Assembly (NCBI GenBank): GCA_973895155.1
Contig: OZ316892.1
Span: forward strand, 19,592,001 to 19,656,000
Source of the DNA: Marsupella aquatica
Lineage: Eukaryota > Marchantiophyta
Length of the DNA: 64,000 nucleotides
Direction of reading: 5' to 3'
A program made the position numbers and the translations under genes. Shown piece by piece: positions 23,201-35,777 of this stretch; within the stretch, counting starts at the first letter, position 1, and every line of letters starts with the position of its first letter. The notes beneath the pieces are model-generated. The model was not told where the DNA came from, did not search any database, and was given only the letters and a program-made list of their open reading frames with translations.

Positions 23201-24799
23201 AACTATAAGAACAGACCAATCCAGCTACTCGGGAGGTGGTCATTGATGAGCCATATATTTGCTTGTACCTGCCAATCACAAAAATTTAACGGATTAATGG
23301 ATGACTTTAGCTAGACACATGTCCACTCCAATCACACTACCCCATTCACGAAAGAGAATTCCTCATTAAGTAAAGAAATTTAGGGTCCATGGAAGTCAGA
23401 GATACAAAAATAATTATCAAACCCACACCACCCAAATCAGTCATCCACGCATGCCCATCTAATAGCAATGAAAACCTGGACACGCATCTCAACACAAGTC
23501 ATATTGTAGAGCTCAAGTCAATGCATGCCCACCTAACAGAAGACCTGGACACGCATCTCAACACAATTCACACTGTAGAAGTATGAGGTCTTTATTCAGC
23601 TTCACTACAAAGAACTAGCAATTAAGGTATTGGTTGGCTTCACATTACAAAAAGACATACTCTATTCCAATTGCCCCAATCTACATTGATCAGCCAGATA
23701 GGGACAAAACCCCACATTTACCCTGATCTAAAGAAAAAGTTTGTGGCAGCTGAGGTCTGCGATTCACTGCTGTTCCACTTGAAGGTGTCTTTACCACAGC
23801 TAGATAGGGACAAAAGTTGCGGTGAACCCCACATTGATCCTGATCTAAAGAAAATAGTCAAATGGAAATAAAAAGCAGTGAATCAAAATGCAAGGGGTCG
23901 GGAAATGAAAGAAAGAAGCAAGAAGCTCTGCTTTTTACAGTTGACAAGTATAAGCGCCCAATAAAGGCCAAAAACAAAAACCTCCGGTCAAAGCAGTGAA
24001 ATGCAAATTGTGTAATCCCCTTTTTCCTTTTGCACAGCATTGGTTTTGTCTGATTGCCACAGCCGAAGACCATGGATACTATTAAAACGAATCTCCAAAG
24101 GGCCCCATTCAATGTGGTATCTGACTTTTTGGTAAACCTGGACTTTATAAGTCTCGTGGACAGATCATAATTAGATCAAACAGTGGACTAACTGGTATCG
24201 GTGTTCCTTTCAAGGCCTCCAAAGAACAAATTTAACACCCTCCACCAAACTAGCGAAATGGAAATGTGGGCGCACTTTGGAAGTTATTGACTGTAACTTA
24301 CCTCCAAGATGATGGTGCTTGGCAGTCAGCAAAGAAGGAAAAGGCATCTGTATTTAGCAGGCGGCCTGCATGTATTTCTTCCGATCCTGGTCGCCAGCAA
24401 TTACTGAGACGTGTTTGCAGACCTGAAATCCATCTCACTGCATCCTTGGGAAGAAAATCCCCTGCAGCCTACACAAGAGAGAGGAGAGGAAGGAAGTAGC
24501 GATGCCCAATGCAAAAGAACTCTCACAACAAGCGACACAGTAAAAGCTATGGTGGTCAAAGTCATGCAGTGGCGTTTCTTTTGCTGCACAGAGTTTCTTC
24601 ACCGGCCGCAACCTGGGCCATTCCCGGTCGATGGCTGGGAGCTGGGAGTTGGGAGCATGGAGCAGGAGACGATGCCTCCATGCGCCCATGTTTTGCTTTG
24701 TCATCGGGGCGTCGTTGGTGGGCCCAGGGAGCAGACTTTACTCCTCGTCCGTACCTACTCCTCGCTCCATGGAACCCTGCCCTTAGATAGATTTGGTAT

Positions 24800-26044
24800 T
24801 TAAATCAGTGCATCCAATGATGGCTCAAATACAAAGGTATGGTAAAGAAAGTAATGGCCATCCAATCCCCTCGGATCGTTCAAAAAGCACCAAGAGTTTG
24901 TGAAGGCATCATAGACCAACATGACAAGCTGTGCAGAGCCCTCTGGAATAATATCAAAAACCCAAAAATAAATCAACTCTTGTAATGCAATGCATTGATG
25001 TAGCACAACCACAGTTCCGCCAAACAAATCTCTAGAAATCTGTTTCACAAATATCCAATTGCCCTCTCCATCTCCCACACCGTCTCCATCCAATTTCAAC
25101 TCATAGAAGCAAAAGGTCCAATTCAGTAGACCCTCCACAATCAACCAAAGGTTTTCACGATACACCACTAATTGTGGCTTCTGAATAGTGTGTAATTGTT
25201 GTTCTTTAACCACAACTATTGGAGGCGCTATGGTATCACCCATGCAATCATCCTCTACATGGATCTTCACGATGTTCCACAATCTTCTACCGTCAGCATT
25301 ATCCAGAATCTCTCCATCGACGATGCCATAGAGAAAGTTCTTAGAGGAAACCATGGCACAATCAAACTTTAATCTAGGCTTATCATTGGATCCAAGATGT
25401 GTTACCATCTTCCAAGAGGATGATGTGGAATCAAACACTTGCAGTGTTTGATTGTTCTCAAAGCTGCAAGCTACATATAACTTGAAACTTTTGGTATGTT
25501 GTAGGGTGATTAAGGTCACCATTACGTGACCTAGGCGTGTTGCATGCATTGGCATGCTTATGTCAATCACGTTGGAGGGGCTGTAAGAATAGTGACAACT
25601 TTGGAACACGTCTTGAGGGTTCACTCCATCTCTCACTTGTGCTTGTGGAAGTTGTCTACACATTTTGGAGATAGGATTCCATACCAACAATCTCCCTGCA
25701 TTCTTTGTACAAAAACATAGTAACCCACTCCCTCCAGCCATCAAACAAAGCCCACCTGTTGGTTGCACTAGAGGAGACAGAAATGATGGAACCCAGTCTT
25801 GGAGTGCATTTTCTTTCAGATTGCAACTGATATAATTCAATCCCCCTCCTGGTGGAGTGAAAATGAGAAGTTGCTTGGGAGTTGGGTTGGGTGGAGCACA
25901 ACGCATGGACAGAATGAGGCGATCCCATGTCTTGCACACTAGGCGCAACTCAATCACCTTTGGAAATGGCAGCTTGCCAATGATTAGCTCCATCATGTTT
26001 TGTGGTAAGTCTCCCCAGATGTTAGGGTCAAAACTAAATTCCAT
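24800..26044 (-). CDS. F-box protein
   Basis: This intronless gene encodes 414 residues. Residues about 8-48 match an F-box: IWGDLPQNMMELIIGKLPFP, then KVIELRLVCKTWDRLI, the surface that binds SKP1 in an SCF ubiquitin ligase. The rest resembles the kelch/F-box-associated half of plant F-box proteins, with blades such as GLLCFCTKNAGRLLVWNPIS, KMCRQLP, LQVFDSTSSSWKMV, KPQLVVYRENLWLIVEG and a closing DAFTNSWCFLNDPRG. The target is not predictable from sequence. The ATG at 26044 is the first in frame. The stop (24800-24802) lies only 14 bp from the target duplication of Harbinger copy A, so the native 3' UTR has been separated from the coding region and the mRNA must end inside the transposon or read through it. 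Confidence 0.85.
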   Translation of the reverse strand: MEFSFDPNIWGDLPQNMMELIIGKLPFPKVIELRLVCKTWDRLILSMRCAPPNPTPKQLLIFTPPGGGLNYISCNLKENALQDWVPSFLSPLVQPTGGLCLMAGGSGLLCFCTKNAGRLLVWNPISKMCRQLPQAQVRDGVNPQDVFQSCHYSYSPSNVIDISMPMHATRLGHVMVTLITLQHTKSFKLYVACSFENNQTLQVFDSTSSSWKMVTHLGSNDKPRLKFDCAMVSSKNFLYGIVDGEILDNADGRRLWNIVKIHVEDDCMGDTIAPPIVVVKEQQLHTIQKPQLVVYRENLWLIVEGLLNWTFCFYELKLDGDGVGDGEGNWIFVKQISRDLFGGTVVVLHQCIALQELIYFWVFDIIPEGSAQLVMLVYDAFTNSWCFLNDPRGLDGHYFLYHTFVFEPSLDALI

Positions 26045-28913
26045 TCCAAATCCCTACCAGTTTCCAATGAATTCAATTCTTGTTCAAAGACATCTCCCAT
26101 GGAAGCTCTGGAGTGAAATGGTCTATGTAAATTACCATTACTGCAATAATGTGCTCATATGCCCATATGGTTACATCATCAGTAAGTGAGCACTATTATG
26201 AAGAAACTGCCATGATAATGATTTCAACAAATGGGAGTTGTAGACAATAAGTACTTGCCAAGTGGGACTATTTCTCTTATTATTTTAGCATGAGCCCTAT
26301 GCCAGTGCTTTGCACTGTGCAAGGAGGGCAGGCCCAAAGGGATTGGCCGGGGGCATTACAGGGCAGCGGGAAGCAAATACGTGATAGGGGTGTACACTTA
26401 TCTCATCAATGGTGAGCAAAAACAGCTAATCAAATCAAACGGCTGTGGATCTTTCCCACCCAGAAGCTTTTTTGTATGGGGACGAAGGACGAAAAACGGC
26501 GGGATCCCTTATTATAGTTGTAGATGTGGAGCAAGGAAGTCTCAAGTCAACAAGTTGTGCCACCTTTCTGCCCTTGTGGACCTCATTCTTACAAATTTCT
26601 TACAATTCTTGGCCTTCAGGGTATATTGTAGCTCAGGTCAGAATATTACCCCGGACTAGGAGAGCACACCAGTCGCAGGGAACAAGAGTTAACAACCTCA
26701 ATACAGAAAACCCAGATTTGCGAAGCACAGACAAGTGTTGAAAGAATGTGACAAGATTCACCCACAAAAATGAGGGGCATGCACAGCATTACAGGGAATT
26801 GATGCTTGAATTAGATTAGATTATACGAGATTAGATTAGAACCAACCATTCTGACCATTGACTGGAAGAATGGATTGAAATCCTTGCCGAGATAGTTAAT
26901 GAGTGTAGGGAAATATTTCTAGCGTTTCTCAGATATAGAAAGATAACGGTAAGAATGAGATCTGATTTTGTGATCATGGGTGATGAGGCTGGCTCTCCAC
27001 AAAAGCTCCCCATAATAATCATGAATTTTTTCATTTTTTGTGGGAGTAACCGGATAAATGGGAATCAATTGTTTCAGTCTGGTGAATGTGAAAGTACACA
27101 TTGCATCACAGTGAAACTCGATCATCAGGACAACAAACCAGAAGTTACCAACCCCCTAATCCAGTTGGGAATGTCCCACGAGTGGAATCTTCACTATGAA
27201 ATTCTTCTATTTGACGGCAATCCAACATAGGATACCTTTCGTGCAGTAAGTTAAAATTCCCATTTAGGACCTCTACACAAGTACAGTTTTTAGTGTAGTG
27301 CACTCTAATTTCGATATATTGGATTTCTTGGTGTGAAACCAAAAGTAATGTGGACAGCCAGTGGGTGAATGGCACTGATCCACACTAAATACTGCAGCCC
27401 ATGCAGTTAATTGTCTATACAGTTTGAGTATTACAAACAATCTTGTAGATTTATTTGTTGGAGTCTAGTAATTGTCTAACATCAGTAGTAATGACATAAA
27501 CTAAAAGATCACCAAATACGTGCAATGGTCAAACCCTCTCCTTGGCACAGTCATTTGATTAACCTCGCCAATATGAGCGGAATGCAAGAAATCCCCGGGA
27601 TCTAAATGCATAGTCCACTGGCTATACATTGTCAATTGAGATCTAATGCATAGTCCATTTGGTCAAAAGGTTGGAATCCCACCCCCACTACTACTGTACT
27701 AATGTCTTATGTCTTGACCTGAGAGCCTAGTGTTGGATGTACTTCTGTGTTGTGTTGATCTGATGCCATCTGATACCCAGATACTAGAGTTTTCGACAAA
27801 AGCAGCGGGTCAAAACTCCCCTTGCCATGTAACTGAAAGAAACTGGGTTACCTTCGATAGAGCCATTGGGCAAGTAGCATGCTGGCGACTCACCCACGGC
27901 TGGCCTCAAAGTTCACTTAATTAATTACAAGGTGACATACATTTTGAGCCTGCGGGAGAGTTGTTCGGCTCTCTAGCCCTGTCTCTCCCCTGCGAGTAAA
28001 TTAGCAGCCGACTGAAAATGCAGCTCACCCTGTGAATTGAAGTGAATTGAAACAAAGGAAACTCACCCCCTGTAGTCGCCCTGTAATGTGCCTGTTACGA
28101 AGTCTCTACTGTAACCCAAGTTCAGAGGTGTTTAGAAACCGACATTGGAGCAAAAACCCATATAGGAGCAAAACACCTCGGCCATGACAAAGTTTTGAAG
28201 TGTCACAGAGTTGAAAAGTAGAAGACCTCTTTCGTTGTTCCACTCTTTGTCCTTCTTTTCGCACTTCTTGTTTAGTTCTTTAGTTGGAAAACTCCCTCTG
28301 GGGTTCTGACCTTTGTAACATCGATATACATTTTTTGCGCATTGCATACCTCACTTGTTCGAGCTTTGTGTATTTGCAGAAAAGACTGTTACTTCCTCCT
28401 CCCATATGGACTCAAGTTTCTTTGGGCCACAATCATTACAGTACACCGCAATCCTTCCCATCCTGTTCTGAAGTAAACCAGCATTGACCGAACATCAATT
28501 TGCTGAGAATTCAGCGGGTTTCTTATTGTACATTAGAGTGCATATCTACTGTTAAATGCATCCCACCTGCACAAACTTTCTTAAGGAAAAAATAAATATT
28601 GCTTGTGCAGAAATCCCTTCTCCCAATAAGTGAATCCACCACCTTCTCCTTCATAGTGTACAATTATCTCACTGGTAATTTACAAAAAAATCGGCACATT
28701 GGGTATACCAAGTAAAGATGTCCACTCGGTGTGAGGATCAGTCTCAACCCTCCACCACTTTGACTCTGGCCCTGCACACCAAAACCAAGCTTGAACTTTC
28801 CATACTTGCAAAAGCGGCGATAACCTAAGCTCAAGGTAATAGCCTTGCACAATCCGGCATTGGTAAAGGACACTATTCTGAGGATATCTGACACTCTAGT
28901 AAACTTCGCATCG
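26045..28913. other. Intergenic, 2.9 kb, no gene seen
   Basis: This runs between the start of the F-box gene and the end of the FKBP gene. Short open frames on both strands have no recognisable domain. AGATTAGATTA-type runs occur at about 26813-26840. No RNA gene, terminal repeat or long repeat was identified. Confidence 0.35.
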
Positions 28914-31011
28914 TCATAGGGGTGAGAGGATGGGAACATACCCAAATGCGTCCTGTTTGATGCTCAGCAACTCCACATTAAACTGCAAGAGTATCCAAAT
29001 TTGGTATTTACATAATGAAAACAAACATGTAAAAATCGCAAAAGAAAACATTAACTTGGTATGAAAAAGATCCAAAGCAATCAGTGAGTTGCTTCCTGCA
29101 TAGTTGTATTGACTCGTGACCCTTTTTTCGACATAATGTAGAGTTATATATCACGTAGGGGTACGATATTCGAAATCCTACATTACACAGTATCAGAGGT
29201 GAAAGAAACTTTACCTCGAGTGTTGCACCAGGTGGAATTTCTTGCACACCCCTGTTTCCATACGCAAGTTCGGGAGGGACGATCAACATCCGCTGCATGA
29301 TCATAAACTATTTCAGTTTCCATGCTCCATCCATCCGGAAGAGAGACCCAGTCGATTGAACTTGCAGAAACATTCCAACGTCAATCTTGGTGCCAAAACG
29401 ATTTGGGCTGTCTCACCTGACCACCCACTCTCATCCCCTGCACGCCTAGATCGAGGCCCTTCAGGACGATCCCCGATTCCGAAGCTCCAACATCAAACCC
29501 GTAGGGCTGCATTGCATCCAACATCCAAACCAAATCAGTGTGCAAACGACCACTTCTATCTACTTGTTGTCATATTTGCACTAAGAAGATATTTTATTTC
29601 TATAGCTTACCCAGGAACTGGATCCAGACCTTCAAAATCAAATAAAAACCATCAGGGTAAGATAATTTCATAGAGAAAGACTCCACGCCAAAGATAGACT
29701 CACTGTTCCTCCTGTAACACCCATGCCTTGTCGGCTGGTCATAAAAGTGATGCCCTTCCACTTCGCAACATAATGTATCTGATACCAAAGCAAAATTGAA
29801 TCTATGAGTGGAACTCAAAATTATGCGGTGTCAGAGACTGTTAACAAGTTTATAGCAGTACCTCGGGAAGTAATCAGATCCCAACACGAAGAACAAGGCT
29901 CCTTGCAATTGCATAACAATTGTAATGAGGAAATTGGGCTCAGTCCTACAAGCGTTGTTGCGTTGGGTACTATAGACAGACCGCAACTCGTGACCCTCTC
30001 TGGGCAACGGCCCCATTTCCAACGACAATATCGTAGTACCTGAACCATCCATTCAACGGTATGAGCGTCAAACCTTCCAATCTTGTACTCAAGCCTCATT
30101 TCCAAGCCAACATGATTGATCGTGGTAAGTGCAAGGCAACCCCTTCACTTTGAATGATTATCAGAAAGAATGATAGCTAAAACACAACCAAATTACTTAC
30201 TTGAGGCCACTTGGCAGCGTACTGTACTCAGACTCTGGAATCTGCTCAGATCTTAACTGCCAGATTCAGAACAGAGACATTTCCATTAACACATAAAATG
30301 TTCTGAGGAGATGAAGGACAATAGCATTCTCCAGCAAAAATAAGCTGGTGTAATTGTGTGAAATCTCGTTTCGAGTCCAGGGGTATCTACTGAAGTGTTA
30401 CAATTGATTCAGACGGCATTTTAAGATTTCAAGGAGATTCAGATCGTGTCCTTACAGCTCTTCTACTGGAGGAAACAGCTGAAGCCTCTTCGACATGAAC
30501 GCTGGTATTTCCTGCTGCAGAACCACTCCATAAAATACTCAGTCGGTCTGAGGGACGTAGAACTTCAACGCTGAGAGAAGACCCTAGACTCAGATACAGT
30601 CTCCTGGTTTATACAACAAGCGCAGAACCAACAGCAAGCGAGCTGACAGTTTCGCTTCCTAAAACGTGGGCCTCTGCCGTATTGGAATTTTGCTGTCAAT
30701 TCTCTCAATACCGTTAACACAAATTCTTACGCCAAGGACGTTGAGGAAACTAAACAAAATGCCCGCATTGTATAAGGTAATCGCCACGAACCCAGAATAA
30801 TGCCTGCTGCAAGAATTCCTGAGGCAACGACTCTTCTTGATGGCGTTACTTTCTCCGAGGTCGTTGTATTTTCATTCGTCATCGCAACAATGGGACACGG
30901 CGTAGCAGAGACGCATCTTCTCACTGTAACACTGCCCTGAATCCATCCTTCACACCCACGCACCCACACACAAAACCAGCAAACTAGAAGCGTCACACTC
31001 GCTGAACGCAT
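28914..31011 (-). CDS. FKBP-type peptidyl-prolyl isomerase, probably thylakoid lumen (FKBP18-like), eight exons
   Basis: Exons by eye: 31011-30731, 30570-30456, 30256-30201, 30039-29982, 29778-29704, 29506-29417, 29292-29215, 28982-28914. All have GT/AG ends and consistent phase, giving 273 residues. The frame is open to 31083 but the first ATG is 31011. Residues 1-75 look like a targeting region; TPSRRVVASGILAAGIILG (twin Arg at 59-60 before a hydrophobic run) resembles a thylakoid Tat signal. The FKBP domain covers about 149-262: SGLKYYDIVVGNGAVAQRGS, VAIHYVAKWKGITFMTSR, TPYGFDVGASESGIVLKGLD, LGVQGMRVGGQRMLIVPPEL, AYGNRGVQEIPPGATLEFNV, ELLSIKQ. The VHYVAKW/TFMTSRQG wording is closest to plant FKBP18 as I recall it; paralogue choice is uncertain. 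The C terminus ends DAFGYVPILSPL; an unseen last exon is possible. Confidence 0.85.
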
Positions 31012-32187
31012 TTTAATGACAGGAGAGCAAAGCACATATTTGATAGATTTGCACAGGAAAAAGTGTGGAACAACGGAAGACACCCGTGGCTCAGCGTCTT
31101 CGGACTTATTACTTTAACAGGGGCTTCCCTCATTCCTAAATACTTATAGTTTCCAATGCACTATAGTTGTAACGCCCTCTCGATAGAAGTTGATATTAAA
31201 GCACCATACATCGAACGTCTTGACAGAGAAAGTGGTCAAGAGGATCGCGTAACCATGGAACCAGAAGGCCGATTTTACAAATCAAAGCTCTTGTTGTTTA
31301 GAAAAATAGAGGAAATCTTTCATGTCTTCGTCATTCTTGAGTAGGGCAGGAGTAGCTAATCGCATCCATCAAGAGGATCAACACCACAAGGCACTGAGTA
31401 AGCTGGCAGCCATCACTCAGGCACCAACTGCAAAACCCATCTATGGCTAATGAACGAATCAATAAATTTTGAAGTCTGAATCTATTTTAGATTATAGAGT
31501 TCACGAGTCAAATCCAGATGACAGTGAGCGAGGGATGAGGAAGGCCTGCGAGTCGCATCTCTTTGAATCGATTCTTAGGTGAGGAAAATAGAGAATTCCG
31601 GGTCTTTGCATTGGAAGGAGAGCTCGCTTGCTCACCTGAGCCCAAGGAAGAACTGGACGACAGAGGATGCCCAATTGATGGCACAGCTTTGATTGTACAA
31701 GCTGGTGATACTGCCATCGCTGCCAGTGCCATCCTCTTCTCCAGCCCCCACTGGCAAATCTAAAGAGCCTCGAAGATCTCCAAAGGTGCTCAGCAGATCA
31801 GCGGAGCTCGTTGCTCTTGTGTTTGAGTTCCGTGCTAGCCAAATCTTAGCAAACCCAGTAACTCACCTACAGAAGTTGAACAGGATTTGAAAATATGTTT
31901 CGGCAAAGTAAACAGCAAGGATCCCCAGCCAGTCAATGCTGATAGCCCTGGGCCAGATGGCAAAACGTAATAGGAGAACCCCAATAAATTTTAATGATTT
32001 TTGAAATAAAAAATTAGTAGTGTATCTGTTATCTTGTATTGGTTCAAATATTACAACTTACCTTCCTTAGTACTGACCTACGCCCCAATTGATTCTTATT
32101 ACTATCCTGCCCCAAAACTAAAATATTTAGTACTAGCTCAATACTTGTGGGTTGCACAAAAGATGTTATTCCTGATGTTGCTGAGAA

Positions 32188-32800
32188 CAAAAGAGGTCGT
32201 GTCGGCCAGGAGGTATTGAGAATAAAGATGTCATGTAGACCAAGAGGTCCTTGAGAAGAAAGATGTCATGTCGGCCAAGAGGTTGTTAAGAAGAAAGATG
32301 TCATGTCGCCCAAGATGTGAGAACAAAAGATATTGTGTTGGCCAAGATGCCGGTGATAACAAAAGATGTCGTGTCGGCCAAGAGGTCGTTGGGAACAAAG
32401 GATGTCGTGTCGGCCAAGAGGTCATTGAGAAGGAAGATGTTGTGTCGGCCAATATGTCGATGAGAACAAAAGATGTCGTGTCAACCAAGAAGTCATTGAG
32501 AACAAAAGATGTCGTGAAGAAAATACCCATGCGTTGCACAAAAAATGTCGTGAAAAAAAAGGTGTCATGAAGAAAAAAGATGTCTTGTCCCTCAAGATGT
32601 CGTTAAGAAAAAAAGATGTCATGTCGCCCAAGATATTATTAAGAAAAAAGATGTCATTAAGAAAAACAGATGTTGTGTTGCCCAAGATGTTGTTATTTAA
32701 GAAAAAAGATGTTGTGTCACCCAAGATGCCGTTAAGAAGATATGGTGTCGCCCAAGATGTTCTTAAGAAAAAATGTCGTGCAAAAAGGGCGCAAAAAATG
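32188..32800. repeat. Diverged minisatellite, about 30-36 bp unit
   Basis: Many imperfect copies of AAGATGTCGTGTCGGCCAAG followed by AGGTCGTTGAGAACAA run head to tail, with the right half degenerating to an AAGAAAAAAGATGTC-rich form. The period keeps frames open on both strands, giving apparent ORFs that are repeats, not genes. Confidence 0.9.
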
Positions 32801-33035
32801 AGTAACAACAACCACTAAGTATCACCAGTTAAGAATGATTTTTGTCTTTGTATTTTTCATTTTTTAATTCCTTGAAAACCTTGAATTAGTAAAAAGCCAA
32901 TTTATTGGTAACAGATTAAGTTACTACCTTGAGATTGTCACTCCAAACTATCTGATAGTTTCCATCGCCCTCAGGTTGCATCTACCACTACTGGTCTGGT
33001 AGGGCAAGGTTCCTCAAACTGCCACGTCCACCCCT

Positions 33036-33050
33036 CCCCCCCCCCCCCCC
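33036..33050. repeat. Homopolymer C tract
   Basis: Fifteen consecutive C, extended leftward as CACCCCT. Simple sequence only; length may be unreliable. Confidence 0.85.
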
Positions 33051-33707
33051 TCGCTTCTTCTCTCTTCACCTCCCTTTGTCTCAAGAGTTCTCCTCTGCCC
33101 TCACAAATATGCACCACTTTGGTGCACTATGCTACATTGATGGGAACTGTTACATTCTCCAATGTGACAATCTCAGGGTGGTAAGATCTTCTGCAGTTAA
33201 TCAGGGTTTTAAAACACTTAACCCATGACCAAAAGAGTGGCTTTCTGATCATTGACTTAAAAAAGGTGCCACGTAGTCATACTTGACCCAAACAGGTGGC
33301 AGTTTAAACCCAGTTTTAAATTTTTGTGAAGGTGGCAAATCTTACCTTGTGTCAAGGAGAAGATACTAAGAGTATTCTTTATATTGATTTCCTGGGTTTA
33401 TTTGTGACTGCTAGATCTCTTTAGAATTGAGCAGAGCCATCAGATAGTGCCTATGTGGCTGGGTGGGAAACTGGTTAAGTGATAAGACCCAATCTCAAGG
33501 TAGACTTCAGAAATTTGTTGGAACTATGTGTAAGTAGAATACTCAGTTTGAAGAAACAAAAGCCTCTATGGACCGAGACATTGTCCCTGCCCATCCCCAT
33601 GGACTGCGTAAAGCTATCAATGTTTTTACACCAAAAAGAAAAAGGAACCGGTTGCAGTTCGCAGGTGACAACTTTGACTACCTTGGGGAGAAAGTAGTCA
33701 AGGCATC

Positions 33708-33848
33708 ACGGTGATCCTGAGTAATGGCATGACATCTTTCAGGTTCAAGGTTATCAAGTCGACAACTTACCCGCAAAACCAGTTTGGTAATGTAATTAAA
33801 ACTGGCTACAAACGGTAAGGAGACTGTTTACAGGTCACATTTCAGTCA
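33708..33848 (+). repeat. Inverted repeat, left arm
   Basis: Its reverse complement matches 37129-37274 over about 140 bp with scattered differences. Shared blocks, read in the right-arm orientation, include GTCTCCTTA, AGCCAGTTT, AATTACATTACCAAA and CACCGT at the outer edge. The match stops near 33708 on the outside and near 33848 on the inside. Confidence 0.8.
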
Positions 33849-35777
33849 TGAATCTAAACAATGTTATCTAAGTCAATTTAAAAGTTTTGAGCAAGTCCAT
33901 CCAAGCTTTGCGAGTCCATCTGGGTTCCATAAACAAAGTGGAGGTCCATCTAAGCTTTAGTTTCCAATTTGAATGATATTTACAAAAACAAACTAAAGCT
34001 TATGAGGTAAAAGAAGATAACATACACTCATATGCCCTAATATATATAACCATTTTATAAATTAAAATAGGTCATATAAATGAAATAAAAGAAAAATGCC
34101 TATGCAATTCTTTCTTCATAGAACAGGGGCACTTAAATTAGACTATGGTTTCCGGGATGATCGCACATAGTATCCAAAAATGTACACTTAGTTGATCCTC
34201 TGGGCACAACTTATGTGGCAAATTTTGCCAAAGTTGGTAAGGATTATGACAGAGGTTGAATTTTGTGACTTTTTTAACAACAAACAATGTTGGAGAAACC
34301 ATTTAGTGAGGCACATGAATCAAATTTTCTCCTTGGTAGATCCTTTATAAGTCTCACCAACAAAGTATGTTGTATCTTGCCGGAAATAAAAAAGATATTT
34401 AATATTATCATAAGTGGTGAGCCAAATAACACTTGAAAGTGAAGCTCCAATAGACCACAAAGTTTGAAGATGCTCAAATGGACCGTTGTAATATACATGG
34501 ATTGCTTTAAACTGTTATTCAAGTGCAAGTTCAGATGTACATCATCTAAGTGTTGATGTATATATGTCTGGATTGTTGCGGACCCATCTCACGGATTAAT
34601 CTTAAAGGGTAAATGGAACTTTGACAGCATCTTTAACATTCCTTGTTATCATTGAAGCCTGGTTCTCCATGTTGTCTACATTGTTCCACACTTATTGGTA
34701 TTATCTCAAATATTCTCATGTGTGCAGTAAACTTGGAGTTATACAGACAACCCCGTGATCTGAACTGGCCATTCCTGAAAATTGCTAAGCTCTTCTGGGG
34801 ACCCTAGGCAATCCCAAGTTTCGTTTATAGTGTGTCGGGCCCGTTCATTAGGTTTTTTGGTCATTTACCGTATCTGTACGGTAGCTGTCTCCCAGTGTGT
34901 TCCACTCTGTTTTCTAACCCGAAAAGCAGGGGGCGGTGGCTGGGGAGAAGGTCGCGCTTCCCGCTGGCGACATGATGGCTGGGCCGTGCATGTCTTAGAC
35001 AGGGTCTTAGAAGGACCGTACAGTTTCTTTTAGGCCATGTGAACTTGTTTTTTAAATTTTAATCATACCATTGCACCAAACTGGCAGGACCCTTAAAGAT
35101 GACAAAACTTTTGAAGGATTTTAAAAATTGTGACGTACAAGGTGGGGCAAATGTTACTACAAGCTAAGTATACCTATTTCTCCTTTTGCTTATTTCTTGA
35201 GCTGGCTCTACAAGAACTCAGGGGCAGCAGTTCCTTTTTCCTGTGCGTGAGATGCAATCCTAGCCATTCAAATGTGGGAACAAGCCAGACTTCATTTTAC
35301 ATGAACTTGGGGGCACAATCAAGCAAAATCATCACCCAACCTAGTCACGTATCAATGGGCCCCTTGTGGGTCCTTTTCTTTCTGATGTGTCCATGTTTTT
35401 TTGTCAAAAACTTAGACCTCCTCTTGAGGTGGTCTAAAAAAATGGAGCAAGCAACTGTTTTTTTCTTCAGGAAATTGCATCTATTAGCTCCAGACCAAGC
35501 TCCATACTTGACACATTTTGGCTCAGATGTTTTAAATTTAGTGTATGGAAGTGGTCATAAGCTTTGCTTTGGATGGGAGACACTGAACAGCCCCACCATC
35601 TTGTAAAGCCTCCCCTAGACATATGTCTGACCAATTCATCTCACTAGATTTAAGTAGAGTTGTATGATTGTGGTTAAAGGGTCCTGAGGGAAATTTAGTG
35701 GGAAACTGACAATTAAATGAGACCCAAAATATGTAATGAAGTTTTGTCACTGAAAGTAGCAAGGAGTCTGATGGAGG

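Larger units (their letters stand above)
18714..24782 (-). mobile_element. PIF/Harbinger DNA transposon, copy A, inactive
   Basis: The element is 6,069 bp, flanked by TTA at 18711-18713 and 24783-24785, the 3-bp target duplication expected of PIF/Harbinger. Terminal inverted repeats are about 45 bp with one mismatch, starting GGGCAGGGTTCCATGGAG. It carries the two genes typical of the superfamily in convergent orientation: a MYB/SANT-like gene (20149-21251, +) and a DDE transposase (21722-23200, -). Both are broken. The noncoding left part contains a minisatellite at 19385-19650; the right part, 23201-24782, is noncoding leader-like DNA that is nearly identical in copy B. Confidence 0.95.

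Noticed and set aside
24401-24803. ORFs duplicated at 24266-24803 and 51278-51847
   Set aside because: They are the same Harbinger terminal region present in both copies; no domain, and the frames run into the terminal inverted repeat.
29581-29650. Possible 19-bp micro-exon in the FKBP gene (GTCTGGATCCAGTTCCTGG)
   Set aside because: Including it breaks the frame, while joining 29704 directly to 29506 gives the expected GGTPYGFDVG.
30355-30400. tRNA-like TTTCGAGTCC
   Set aside because: A T-loop-like string only; no acceptor stem or D-arm could be paired around it.
32231-32811. Long open frames on the minus strand at the 32-kb minisatellite
   Set aside because: The protein is a pure product of the tandem repeat, with phrases such as TSWPTRHPLF repeated; the opposite strand is open too.
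35130-35606. 158-codon plus-strand frame
   Set aside because: Phe/Leu-rich with no motif, no supporting neighbouring exon, within a transposon-rich block.
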